DNA of 64,000 nt from Eupeodes corollae (lineage: Eukaryota; Arthropoda; Insecta; Diptera; Syrphidae), in NCBI RefSeq assembly GCF_945859685.1, contig NC_079149.1:5987118-6051117 (forward strand), written 5' to 3'. The first letter of the stretch is position 1; every line of letters begins with the position of its first letter. Shown in pieces: positions 35,560 through 46,900 of the stretch. The position numbers were made by a program, and so were the translations under genes. The notes below the pieces were generated by a model that had not been told where the DNA came from, ran no database searches, and was given only the letters and a program-made list of their open reading frames with translations.

Positions 35560-37460
35560 CTTTCTTATGTAGTTTGCGGCTCATAGGTTAGGTACTCAAT
35601 CCACAGGTGGGATATACATGAGTAATATCCTAATTGAATTATGGCCTTTCAATAAACCTTTTTTTTTTATAATAAGCGCACACTCAAAGGGATATAATAC
35701 TCTTATTATGATGAGCATTCCTAGAAGCGCGAGTATAACGGTTGAACTGTTTAAGGGGAGGAATACAGCTGGCTATTTCTCTAGAGCATAAACCATTAAA
35801 ATAACGGTAAAAGAAGGTGAGACAAGAATCATTTCGACGATGTTCAAATGACGTAAATGATCTTATATCCAAGAGGCTTAGATAAGTTGTGGAGCACCAG
35901 CCGAGATATGGGAGTTATACTCAAGCTTTGGACGTACATATATAAGTCTTGTAAATAACAGTCAGATCAGAGGGGGAGAAAAACTTCTAGCATCGCCTTA
36001 GAAAACCCAAACATCTTGCGGCATTTTTGGCTACATCGCGTATGTGATCGTTCCACAAAAGGTGGTTGGTGATACACATACCGAGAATATCGAGATGTTC
36101 AGTTTCCTCGATGCAAGTCCCATTTATGGATAATGGCGAGGGGGGTATATTTGGCTTTAACGATACAAGACAGCATTTCGTTTTCGAAGCATTAAATTCT
36201 ACGCGGTTTCTTATTCCCCATTGTACAATGCTGTTTAGGTCGGAATTTAATTTGCTTATCAGATTTTGTCGTTGCAATTCCACATTCGAAGAAGAGGGTT
36301 GTGAATCTGAAAACGAATATGAAAAAAAGTACTATCGTCAGCGAAACAATGTATTGGATTAGAAGTTGAAGACAGGAGATCATTAATAAAAATGAAAAAG
36401 AGTGTTGGAGATAAAACAGAGCCCTGGGGAACACTAGCATTTTATTTGTGGTTTTCAGACTTGAATCCATCCAATACAACTTACATTGAACGATTCGAAA
36501 GGTAATTACTTATCCAATGAAGGAGGGATTCATGTAAACTGAAAGCACGCATTTTCGATAAGAGACCCTTATGTCAAACCCTATCAAATGCTTTTGAAAT
36601 ATCAAGTGCAATAATCTTACTTTCTCTTAAGCGATGTTCCACTGTTAGGTGAGATAAACCATAAGATCACCAATGGAAATATTGCAACGAAAGCCATACT
36701 GCCGGTCATTAAGAAGCTTCCGTTCTTCAAGATATTTCTTAAGCTAAAAATTGATCAGCGTTTCTATGGCCTTAGAGAGAAGGGACGTAAGTGCAATTGG
36801 ACGATAGTTAGATGAGGTGAGAATGATTCGCCTTTTTTTAGGGACAGGCTGGACAAATGCAGTTTTCCATAAACTCGGAAAGAGACCAGTAGAATAGTAC
36901 AGATGGAAAAGCTTACGCAGTGGTTTTGCCAGAGTTGAAGAACACCTCTTCAGAACAATAGCGGGGATACCATCTGGTAGATTTATGTATGTTAAGATCT
37001 TTTAGGACTCTCGCTACAGAACTAGTGCAAAAAAAGATTTGCCCCATAGAATCATTAACCCATTTAAGTACAGGCGGAGTCATAACACTCACTGGCAGCG
37101 TTGAATTGGCGGCGAACTGCCTAGCAAAGAGACTTGCTTTCTCTTAAGACCTAACAAATGGAATGTCATTCACAACAAGCGTAGGAACCGAGGAAGAGGG
37201 AGAATTCCTACTATTTTTTACAAATGACCAAAAATTTTCACTGACTTTGGGACATTGCAGTATTTTTTGCCGTAATTTTTGGTCATGTAAAAATTTGGTC
37301 CGTCGAATATGGGCGTTGCAGGCCTTCCTGACTTTCTTGAACTTATTCCGCTTCTCCTCACCTTATCTGATTAAAAATCCAAAAAAACTTCGTTAATTTT
37401 CTGACGCACTACAATTTAAATTTGATATTGCTGATAGCTAAATAAAAGCATATAGTAAAC
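35560..37460 (-). mobile_element. CR1/jockey-like LINE, about 1.9 kb, decayed
   Basis: On the minus strand from 37460: a Lys/Arg-rich linker (KKVRKACNAHIRRTKFLHDQKL, in pieces), SENFWSFVKN, RT blocks SKAFDRVWHKGLLSKM, SVPQGSVLSPTLFFIFIND and HCFADDSTFF (FADD), then SIVQWGIRNRVEFNASKTK, LDILGMCITNHLLWNDHI and the C-terminal FYRYFNGLCSREIASCIPP. Stops and shifts interrupt all parts. Order and motifs are complete from the pre-RT linker to the end, so it is a long but dead copy. Confidence 0.87.
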
Positions 37461-38029
37461 CAAGCAAGTTGTCCAAAGGAGAAAAGCTTTCGGAAAAGAG
37501 TGTAAAGATGAGGTTCAACGGAATTAAAAAAAAGCTGATCTGAATAAAGAGTTGAGCTTTTTCTCGTCTGAATTATATATTTTTATTTCTTGCAAAAATG
37601 TGATATTATTCTCTTCCCAAATATTTCTTAGTGTGATTAAAATTCACTGCACTGATTAAGAAATTTTCAAAAATTGTAAATAATAATTTTTTTTCTTGAC
37701 AGAGTTTAAAAATTCAAATTGTTTTATTTTTCTCTTGGTTTTCATCAAGAAATTAAATTTATTTACTAGAGTTATAATATTCCTTCCAACCGAATTTTAC
37801 CATTTAAAGAAAATCCAGTCCAATATCTTCGATAAGACAATGGTCTTAAAGACTTAAATGCAAATTTTAGACCAGTCTATATCTTTTTGAAAATTTGGTA
37901 TTCAATATGCACAATTTTACAGTGAAAAATGTTATAACTCCAATACAGAATGGTTCTGTAGTGTACGCCTCACTACTAATAATTTGTATCTTTTCACAAT
38001 CTTTTGTTTATCTTCTTTAGAAAGGTGAA
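37461..38029. other. AT-rich spacer
   Basis: Between two LINE remnants. No coding or repeat signature recognised. Confidence 0.55.
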
Positions 38030-38640
38030 TGCAATTAGATGTTTTGTTTACAAATTTCCTAAAAGCTTTCGATAGAATCCACCATAGAAATCGTATAACA
38101 AAAGTTTATTGCAATAAGATTTAAACTTGGTTTCCTTAAATGGTTGGAAGATTAAATCAGATGCATTTCGATTTGATGAATGCATACCAAAATGACTGAG
38201 TGTTAAATTGGCGATGACAACGCAAAGGTCTTCGATAGCAATTCATTTTTCACTATACATAGCATCACTGTGTACGAAGTTGATGCAATTAAACACTTAG
38301 GAATATAAAAAATTGACGAAAACCTATTCTCAGATTTACCGAATGTATATGCAAAATTTCATTAAAATTGGTTAAGCCGTTTCGGAGAAGTATGGCAACT
38401 AACACTGTGACAAGAGAATTTTATATATTAGATTCTCAGGGCTGCCTCAGGGCAGTCATTTGGGGCCTCTCCACTTCTTTCTCAATGACATTCCAGATTG
38501 TTTAAAATTTGCATATTATATAATTTTTGCAGACGGTTTGACTGTCTTAAGTTCTAAAAAGACAAAGATGCATTATTTTAGTGGTGTAAATATAACAATC
38601 TTGAGCTAGATATCTCTAAGTGTGAAATATTTAGAGCCAT
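38030..38640 (+). mobile_element. LINE RT fragment split by a small insertion
   Basis: RT pieces VLFTNFLKAFDRIHH (about 38040-38085) and a WLEDLIRCIS-like segment are separated by about 245 bp from SGLPQGSHLGPLHFFLNDI (about 38437-38495) and FADGLTVL. The intervening 38190-38435 ends with AAAATTGGTTAAGCCGTTTC and TTTTATATATTAG, a tail I know from short elements common in insect genomes, so it is likely a later insertion. Confidence 0.65.
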
Positions 38641-38879
38641 TCGTTCACCATTAAAAAAAAATGAAGGTTGGGTGGGCTGCGATTCACACTGCTAACTTCC
38701 CATCCCGTCTAGCGATTTATCTTTCTAAAAACTTTAACAAAATATTCATAACAATATTTTGTATAAGATAAATAATTTGAAGTCAATACCTTCCTAATGC
38801 TTAAGTAGAAAACTATATTTTAGCAATTTTTTGTTGTTTTTGTAGGTTTTCGCGTTTTGTTAAAGAAGTCGTCCGTTCT

Positions 38880-39905
38880 AAAAAAAAATACATACAAATT
38901 ACCAAAAATATTTTGCATATATTGTTAACGAGATTTTTAGCCGAAAACCTATTTTTACCAATTTTAGTAGCATATCTTGAAACATTTTATTTCTTATATA
39001 AAAAAATGCGGATGAGATTTTTTTAAGAACAATATCTTAAGTTAACAACAATATCTTAAGCTAACAAAAAAATAGTTTTGAAGATATATTAAGAAGCGAT
39101 TGTCGGTTTTTACCAATTTAGCACACTACATTTTGTAAATTTTTACGAAACAACTGGCTGTTGAATTCTCAAACAATTTTTGTTGGATGTCGAAAACTAT
39201 TTTCTATGAAAAAAAATTAGTTTGAAGCCAATATTCTAATTTTTGAAAAGATATTTGAGTCGAAAATCTACACGGAAAGAAGTGTATGGCATTTATGATA
39301 ATGCTAGTATGGCCTGGGGACCCATACTAAAAAAATATCGTTACTATTCTCAGTATGGCCAAATTAACTATGCTTACAAATTTGTATCCAATGGAAATCT
39401 TCTAAGCCATACAGTATTGCTTTCACAGTTTAAGTAATGTTTCGTTTTAAAAAAAAACTATTAATTCGACTTCTTAAAATTTGACCAGATGTAAAACGTT
39501 ATTCCTCCTTGCTTTAAATTATTTCTGAGAAAAAAAATGTTTTTTCGTAACAAATTCGAGGTAAAAATAATTTTTTTTTGATTTATATAAGAACCGTTAT
39601 TTGATTTTTTGTTTCAAAACAATATTATCGTGGTATCACGTCACAATATGTAATACAAAATTTAATTCAAGTAGCTATCGTTATTGGTTCGTGCGATATT
39701 TTGGGCTAACCAAAATCACTTTTTTTTAAATTAATATGGTAAAAAAACACCCACTCAAGTTTTTTGACAGTCCTTCGTGCATCTTTGTAAAAAAAAATAA
39801 CAACATTAATTTAAGTCGATATCTTTACTGGTTCTCGAGATATGGACGACGAAAAAAGCTTTTCGAACGTACGAACGGACGTGCACACGCGTGCGCATAA
39901 ATCTC
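38880..39905 (-). repeat. AT-rich dispersed repeat, copy 1
   Basis: Matches the inverse of 54120-55190. Shared blocks include TTCGACTCAAATATCTTTTC (on minus, at 39245-39265), TTGGTAAAAA, and an end with GGTTCTCGAGATATGGACGACGAAAA beside CGAACGTACGAACGGACGTG (39868-39887). It contains an internal insertion at about 39285-39415. No ORF. Confidence 0.75.
39285..39415. mobile_element. Small foldback insertion inside the AT-rich repeat
   Basis: Bounded by TGTATGGC-TTA and its complement (GCCATACA), with an inner AGTATGGCC / CATACT pair. Its composition differs from the surrounding repeat. A 64-codon frame crosses it but looks accidental. Boundaries are approximate. Confidence 0.35.
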
Positions 39906-40668
39906 TCTTTAATTTTTGAAACGTGTGAAGATATGTCAAAATTTCCAATTCGACAAATTGAACAGATTACAAAAAATTCCAATGGAACTAAATAAACATG
40001 TTAAATAATAAAAATGAACGCTTTAAAAGTCTAACAAAATTTACCTATACTGATATAACTTTAAAAAATTTGTCATAAAACGTCAGAAATTTGCTTAAAA
40101 AACTACCAAGATATACGAAAGTATTAAATTTTAAAAAAGTTATAAAATCTTGAGATCTAAAGAAACAAATAATAGAAGTGGATAAGTGTTTGAGTTCTAT
40201 ATATTTTTGAACCAAAGGTAACACGAGGAATTCATCCCTGTTCTGATTTCATCTATTAGAAGTGTGACAACTCGTCAAAAAAAATTATGCATATGTTTTT
40301 CAAACAAATTAAAAAGAAATATTAAAACAAGAATCAACGGTTTTCTCTAAGATTTACTATTTACAAAAATCAACTTACTTCGCTGTTTAATACTTAAAGC
40401 TAATATACATCGTTATTTCCAATATATGAATGCATATTGCATTCTCAAGAACTTAATTCTACCTATAATCTATATGCATAATATGTAAGTATTAATAGAA
40501 TAAATAAAAAAAATGTTTACAACAACAGAAATGTAAAAAGAAATGATCCTTAAACACTAACACCCGAGTTAGGAAGTATCACTTTGGCCAACAAACTTGC
40601 TCACGACATCATCATCATCAACTTGCTCTCCTGATCATCATCATCTTATGTCATGTCATCATCAAAGC
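39906..40668. other. 3' flank of gene B
   Basis: Spacer between the dispersed repeat and the gene B stop codon, probably including the gene B 3' UTR in its upper part (ATCATC-rich at 40600-40665). I could not place a poly(A) signal with confidence. Confidence 0.4.
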
Positions 40669-40965
40669 TTACGTGCTTTCGTTGGCCAGCACTTTATTAA
40701 TCCAAGGCACAAATCTTTGAATGTTCGTATAAACACCAGGTAGATGTTCTCGTCCACATCCAATACCCCACGACACCAAACCCACTAGAGTCTTCCTACC
40801 CTCTAGGGTTAGTGTAAGTGGTCCACCCGAATCGCCTTGGCAAGAATCACGACCACCTTCCTTATAACCAGCACAGAGGAAGACATCGTGGATGGTTTCT
40901 CGACGTCCTGCTGCCCTGAACCATCGCTGACAGCGATCGTTTGAAAGGACTTCAACATCGACTTC
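40669..40965 (-). CDS. Gene B coding exon 6: catalytic Ser and C-terminus
   Basis: A 297-nt exon starting in phase 0 (acceptor ttttcag). Encodes RDSCQGDSGGP, VSWGIGCGR, PGVYTN and the terminal WINKVLANEST followed by TAA. Complete. Confidence 0.92.
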   Translation of the reverse strand, partial: EVDVEVLSNDRCQRWFRAAGRRETIHDVFLCAGYKEGGRDSCQGDSGGPLTLTLEGRKTLVGLVSWGIGCGREHLPGVYTNIQRFVPWINKVLANEST

Positions 40966-43900
40966 CTGAAAAGAGAAGATTCAAAGTTATATACACGACA
41001 GGATAATTGAACGCGAATTGTTATGAATTAACCTGAAGAACTGATGGTACTGTGCTCTGACCATGTCTCGTTCGCCCCCAGCCTGCCACTGTGGCCATCT
41101 TTCCAACTAATTTCGTTGTTGCCGGAGGCAGACACACTGGAACTATGTGCTGTTTGTACTGCACCGTTCGATCTAACCTCACTAGAGCGAGATCATTTTT
41201 AAAATCCGCCGGATTGTACTGTGGATGCACCTCCTTCCTCTCGATGCCGTATTCTTCATGACCCAAGCGCTCCTCCTGGCCTCGAACATCCCACTCTCCA
41301 AGACGAATTTTCATATTTGAGTTCGTTGTCCTGAAAGATAAAGGTTAATATAATTTTTCAAAGTCAAAATGAATGAATTGAACTTGCGTTGCAACACAAT
41401 GGGCCGCAGTCACAACCCATCGATTTGAGATCAAGGCGCCTCCACAGCTTAGTTTCCTTGAAAGGAATCCAGATTTAATCAGAGCGACTTGCCAAGGATG
41501 AGATCCAAATCCGGTTGAGTGACCTCCAACAATTCGATTTGATCGAGTGAAGACTTCTCCACAGCCTGAAAATGATGAAAAATGTTATGAAAAGGGTTTT
41601 TCTTTATCTTAAAATAAGAAATTATAGTTTTTGAAGATTATCGAAAAGAAGAAAGTCCCACAGCCAAAGAAGAAAGGCAGATGATAAGTTGTGCATACAT
41701 AAAGGGTGAAAAGGTGAAGAGTGAATGGAAGTGCGAACCTAGTTTAAATAAGTTTTGACAAGAAACTTTATATTAAATTCAATTTCTTGTCAAAATCATT
41801 TTTGTCTAAGAAGATTTCAAAGAAAAAAAGTCGAAAAATCTATTTGTACCCGGCACAGGACGATAGCTTCCGTCTTGATAAGAATCCCCACCATCTGCTG
41901 AATTCCCGCCAATATCAATTCCGTTGCCTACACCAAATTGTTGTGGCTGTTGCGGATGATCCAGAAGAGTGTCGTCAATGCCAAAATGATTGTCCAGATG
42001 ATTCGTAATTCCCGGATGGCCAACACTGCTAATATGATTGGTTTCATGTTCCCAGTTTTGTGGCCTTGTTAGAGGCTTGTAGGGGTAGGATGTTGGACGT
42101 TTGGTTGGGTACAAAATGGGAGGTGTTGATGGGTATTTTTCGTTCATGTTATTCGGATAATGAGGTCGATTAAGATGAAGATGTGGTTTATTGGTGTTCG
42201 CGAGATCTGGATAAATGTCATGCAAATGAATGATATCACCTGTGAAACAATTTTGTTTGTTTTTTTTTGTTTATAAATTAAAATTGTAAGTTTTGGAGTT
42301 GCTGTTTTAATCTATGATGAGACTAAGAGGTCCTAAAAGCTCACAAGATAGTGAAAAGGTGGATCCGAATGAGGTTAAGGAAGGTTCCTTTATTTTAAAT
42401 GAAAACCAGGTTACCCTATCCTTAAAAACGGAAGCAGGAAATCTACAGGCAAAGTGCACAGAGAATGGAAAGGCAAAAAGGATGGTTGAAACTAGCCCTT
42501 AAAAGGTTAGATTTTGAAGCTTGTAGATTAAAAATAATTTTGCTGGCCACTGTTTAGCTCGATTTACTGCGGATTAACAGTGTTTTCTAATAAAAAGTGT
42601 TTTTATGCTGCAAGAAATGTTTCGATGGTTGTTGTTCATGACCACTTAATTGTCAAAAATTAACTTGATAACTAGTTAACTAGTTTGTGTGACTTAAGTT
42701 CTCCCAATTTTGTCTAGGGGGTTATGTCAAGTTATTGGCTTACGCCGATAAACCAAGAATGTTTCACATTACGGTTCCATAAATTAGCCTACAAGATTTT
42801 GCTATTTAACGCCGCTTAACTTTTTTTCTAGGGATTCCAATGACGCCACTTGTATTAACCATTAAGAAGACAACACAAATATTCAAAAAATGAATCAAAA
42901 ATTGAACTCCAAATAAGACTACATTTTCCAAAAAAGACGTATTTAAAGTATAATTCCAGAAAGTTACCTTTCTTATGAAATAAATTTGAAAAATCATCTT
43001 TGTTTTATTCAATTTCAAAGCTATGTACCTTTTTAAACCTTGCCAACATATATAATCAAATTTTTGAAACTTGAATCATCCCTCAACAGTTCAAAGATGC
43101 TTTGATTTTTCCGATACACAAAAAAGGCAACATCGAAGATCCAGCCAACTATAAAGCGTTTTTGAACGCTTCCTATAAAATATTTACTGGGATTCACTAA
43201 AGACAAAAGCGTCTAAGCACGTGGATAGACTCGAATAATCTATTATGTGAGTCTCATGCCGGATTCAGGTCAGGTTACTCGACTATCGATCATATATTCG
43301 TTCTAAGGGGCATTGCTGAGTCTTTTTTAGAAGGAAATAAAAAGCTATACACTTTTTTATATATCTTAAAGCTGCATTGGACACAGTTGACCAAAACGCA
43401 TTGATGTTCAAGTTGTTTGGATCCGGGATGTCCTTTAAGTTTGGAAGAGTTATTCAGAACTTGTACGCAGACACGAGAGCAGCGGTATGAAATGGAAAGC
43501 AAGTTCTGAATGGTTTCAGACGCATTCAAGAGTAAGACAGGGCTGTGCTCTCAGTCCCGGCTTTTTCTCACTATTTATAAATGACATCACTGTAGCATTA
43601 CCAGGAGGTGTTAGATATGGTGGAGAGGTCATTAAAGCCTTATTCTCCGCAGTTTGCTGGCAAACTCACAGCAATCCTTACAGCTTATGATAAATTGACT
43701 TTCGGAATACTGTAGACTATGGAGCTTCGTAGTGGAACTGAACAAGTTGAAAGTGATGGTTATCAAGAAAGATGGAGGAAGGTTAAACTAAAGGGAACAA
43801 TGGCACTTCAACAATGAGAACAGAGAACGAGTAAAAGAATACAAATATTTAGGAGTATATTTTACCCAAAACTCAAGTAACACCTCAACGAAAAACTTCT

Positions 43901-46900
43901 TAAGGCTAAAACTGCGATTAACGTGGCATGGAAAGAATGTTTCAACAAAAAAAAAATTGCGCATAGCAGTAAATATAAAGCTTTCAAAGCAGTATCCTAA
44001 CCAATCCTGTTTTACGCAGCCCAAGTGTGGGGAGCAAAGAAATTTGAGACTGTGGAAAAACTCCTGAGATTTTATTTAAAACAAACATTCCGCCTTCCTT
44101 CATGCACCCCAAACTACATGATAATGTTAGAAACAGGCTTATCCCCACTTTTCATAAAAACGTTGAAGCTGCAAGTCGATTACATTCTGAAAGTACTGAA
44201 TATGCGCAACAATCGCTAACCAAAGAAAAGCTACTTTACAAGCAATACAAAGCAAAACAGGATGGGTTAAAGAGCGGATTGGGCTAGCAGAAGATACATG
44301 TCCAACTTTAAATCTTAGTGAACAGAGTACATGGAAATCGTCACTGAACCAGGTAATTAGGCGTCTGGACGAAAATTTTAGAAATGTGTTCACAGAACAG
44401 GCATCTAGCTCACTACATCGGATGATCTACAGCAGGCTGAATTATAATCTCAATGAAAGAAACTACTTCCAGGACATAAATACTGTAGAGCAAATCTCCA
44501 ACGTGTTTCGGCTAAGAGGTGAAATGCTCAACATAAATTACGTTCCACATCGCAACGATCTTCCACTGCTTTGTGATATTTGCAACATGGATTAACGAGA
44601 GGATATTTTTCATTTTGTCGGTAGGTGTCCAATCCTGAGAGAAATTAGAAGAATACTTTAGTAAAGACTTTTTATCAGAAAACCAAACTTTAGCTCTTTT
44701 AAATGAAGTTGATGTGTCTAAAATGCTTATGTATTGCAACTTAATTACTTAAAAAACTTTAATAAAGTTAAAACTTTTTCAATCAGGCAGACAGCAAAAC
44801 CATGCTTTGAAGATTGTTAATGAAATTCTACAAATAATTCCAAGTAAATACAAATCTATCTAATCTAACACTTAAAACATCTTTTAAAAAACACAACTTT
44901 ATTTATAGGTCTATTTCTTAAAAATCCTCTTCTTTGCCAAGAGCATTAAGTGCCGTAATAAATACAAAGTTCAAATTAAATGAGCCTTCCATTGTGTAAT
45001 ATAATGAATTATTACGCCTTATACAAAATTAGATGACCGCAGTAAAGCGGCTATAAGAAAGAAAACTATAACCATCTTATGTGAAGATGAATAAAATAAG
45101 TGAAAGGGTTTTCACTTTTTAAAATCAACAAAATAAATAGGTTCCTATATAAAAAAAAAACTTCTTCGTCACGCTTCTATAACCCCCACACTTGCGAGTA
45201 TACTGTATCGTCTTTTAAAGCTAACCTAGCTCGGGAGAGTTGTTCTCTCAAAAGGTTTTTTTTTATTTTCGTAGCGTCAAAGGTCATGATGGAAAATAGT
45301 AATAAAAACCACACTTCAATGATGGAAAGTGAAATTTATTTAACTCAAGTGTTTATTTTTATTTTGTCGAAAAAATATAAAATTGCCTAACTTTCGGATC
45401 GAAAAAATTAAAAACTAAAAAAGACTGAGAGCTTTCGAAGAAGTCACCCAATGAAAATCTTTATGAAGATTATCAGAGCATAAACCACACAAGAAACTTT
45501 ACAAAGACGTGTGCCATGCGAGCGCGTCGATGAAATGAAATTTTTTGTACTTATTTGATGGATGATGACTTGACTTTATTATGTTCCCATAGTTTGTCAA
45601 CACTGAATTTACTACTTCCTTGAACACTAAAAATGACTGAACATATATGATCACCCTTAACAATAATTCATAATTTGTTTAAAGCAATTTTCCAATGAAG
45701 TTTATAAGTTGGTTCAAAGAAATGCAATTGCGTATGAAGAAAAATGTCAAATTACGTCAAACCTTAGTCAATTATTTTAATTCAATTCCTTATTGTACTC
45801 AAATAATGTATTTCTTATACTCACTTGTATTTTGAGCTACAGCAGCATTTTGATCTTTGTCCGAGTCTAATTCTCTGTCCACGCAACATGACCATATCAT
45901 GCCACCGGAACATAAATCCACCGGCTTACCACCGCCAAGAACACACGATATAGAAAGACCACATTCAAATTTGTGACCACGAAACCGGCAAGTTTGTGGG
46001 ATCACTAAAAAGAAAAAAAAAACAAAACGTACAATAAAAATAAGGAAAAGTATTATTATTTTTATTATTATGTAATAAAATTGCTTGCATAAAACTCCTA
46101 TTATATCAACTTAGCATAATTTGCATGCCAATAAACTGTCATTAAACTATACTGTGTAATTTTCAAACTTGCGTTTTTTCTTTAAACAAAAGGAAGTTTC
46201 AAAAATGAGATGAGTTTATGTTGCGATGTGTTGCCAACATTGAAAATTCAATACAGACATTTCCATTTTAATTTAAAAAATAGGAACTCAAAATATCGTC
46301 TTTGTTTTTCTCCAGAAATTTAATTTAAATTCAACATTTTTTGAAACATAATATTATTTACTTTTTTTTAAGCCTTTTTTAAAATAATAAGAAAAAGATG
46401 TGTTTTGATTCTTGTGCTAACGCTTACCACAAATTTAAGCATCAAATTAGTTTTATATATGTATAAGTATTTTCTATATATTTAATCAAAGTTCAATAGG
46501 ACTCATCGAGGGTTTAAAACCTTCGAAATTATAAATATAAGCGCGCATCTATTTGTTCACTGTATTTTTGCTCCCTTAGTGCTAGCATAAATTTTCTGGT
46601 TATTAAAATAAACCGAAAAATGAGAACCTATAGAAACGAATACTGTAAGTGGGCGCACCCTTACAATATGACTTGAAAATCCAACAAAAAATTGGAGTCC
46701 TTCTTTAAATTAAAACTGTTAACTCACTCTTTGCATTCATTTCCTTAAGTTTTTATCAAAAATTATTCATTTCATAGTTCCTTATATTTAATCTCTTTAT
46801 GGATTGCCCACACTCGTTCTGAATGGAACTTTCAATCCTTGAAAAACACATTGTGTTTTTAAAGAGTTTTTTTGGTTGTTAATAAGCTATCTCAGAATAA

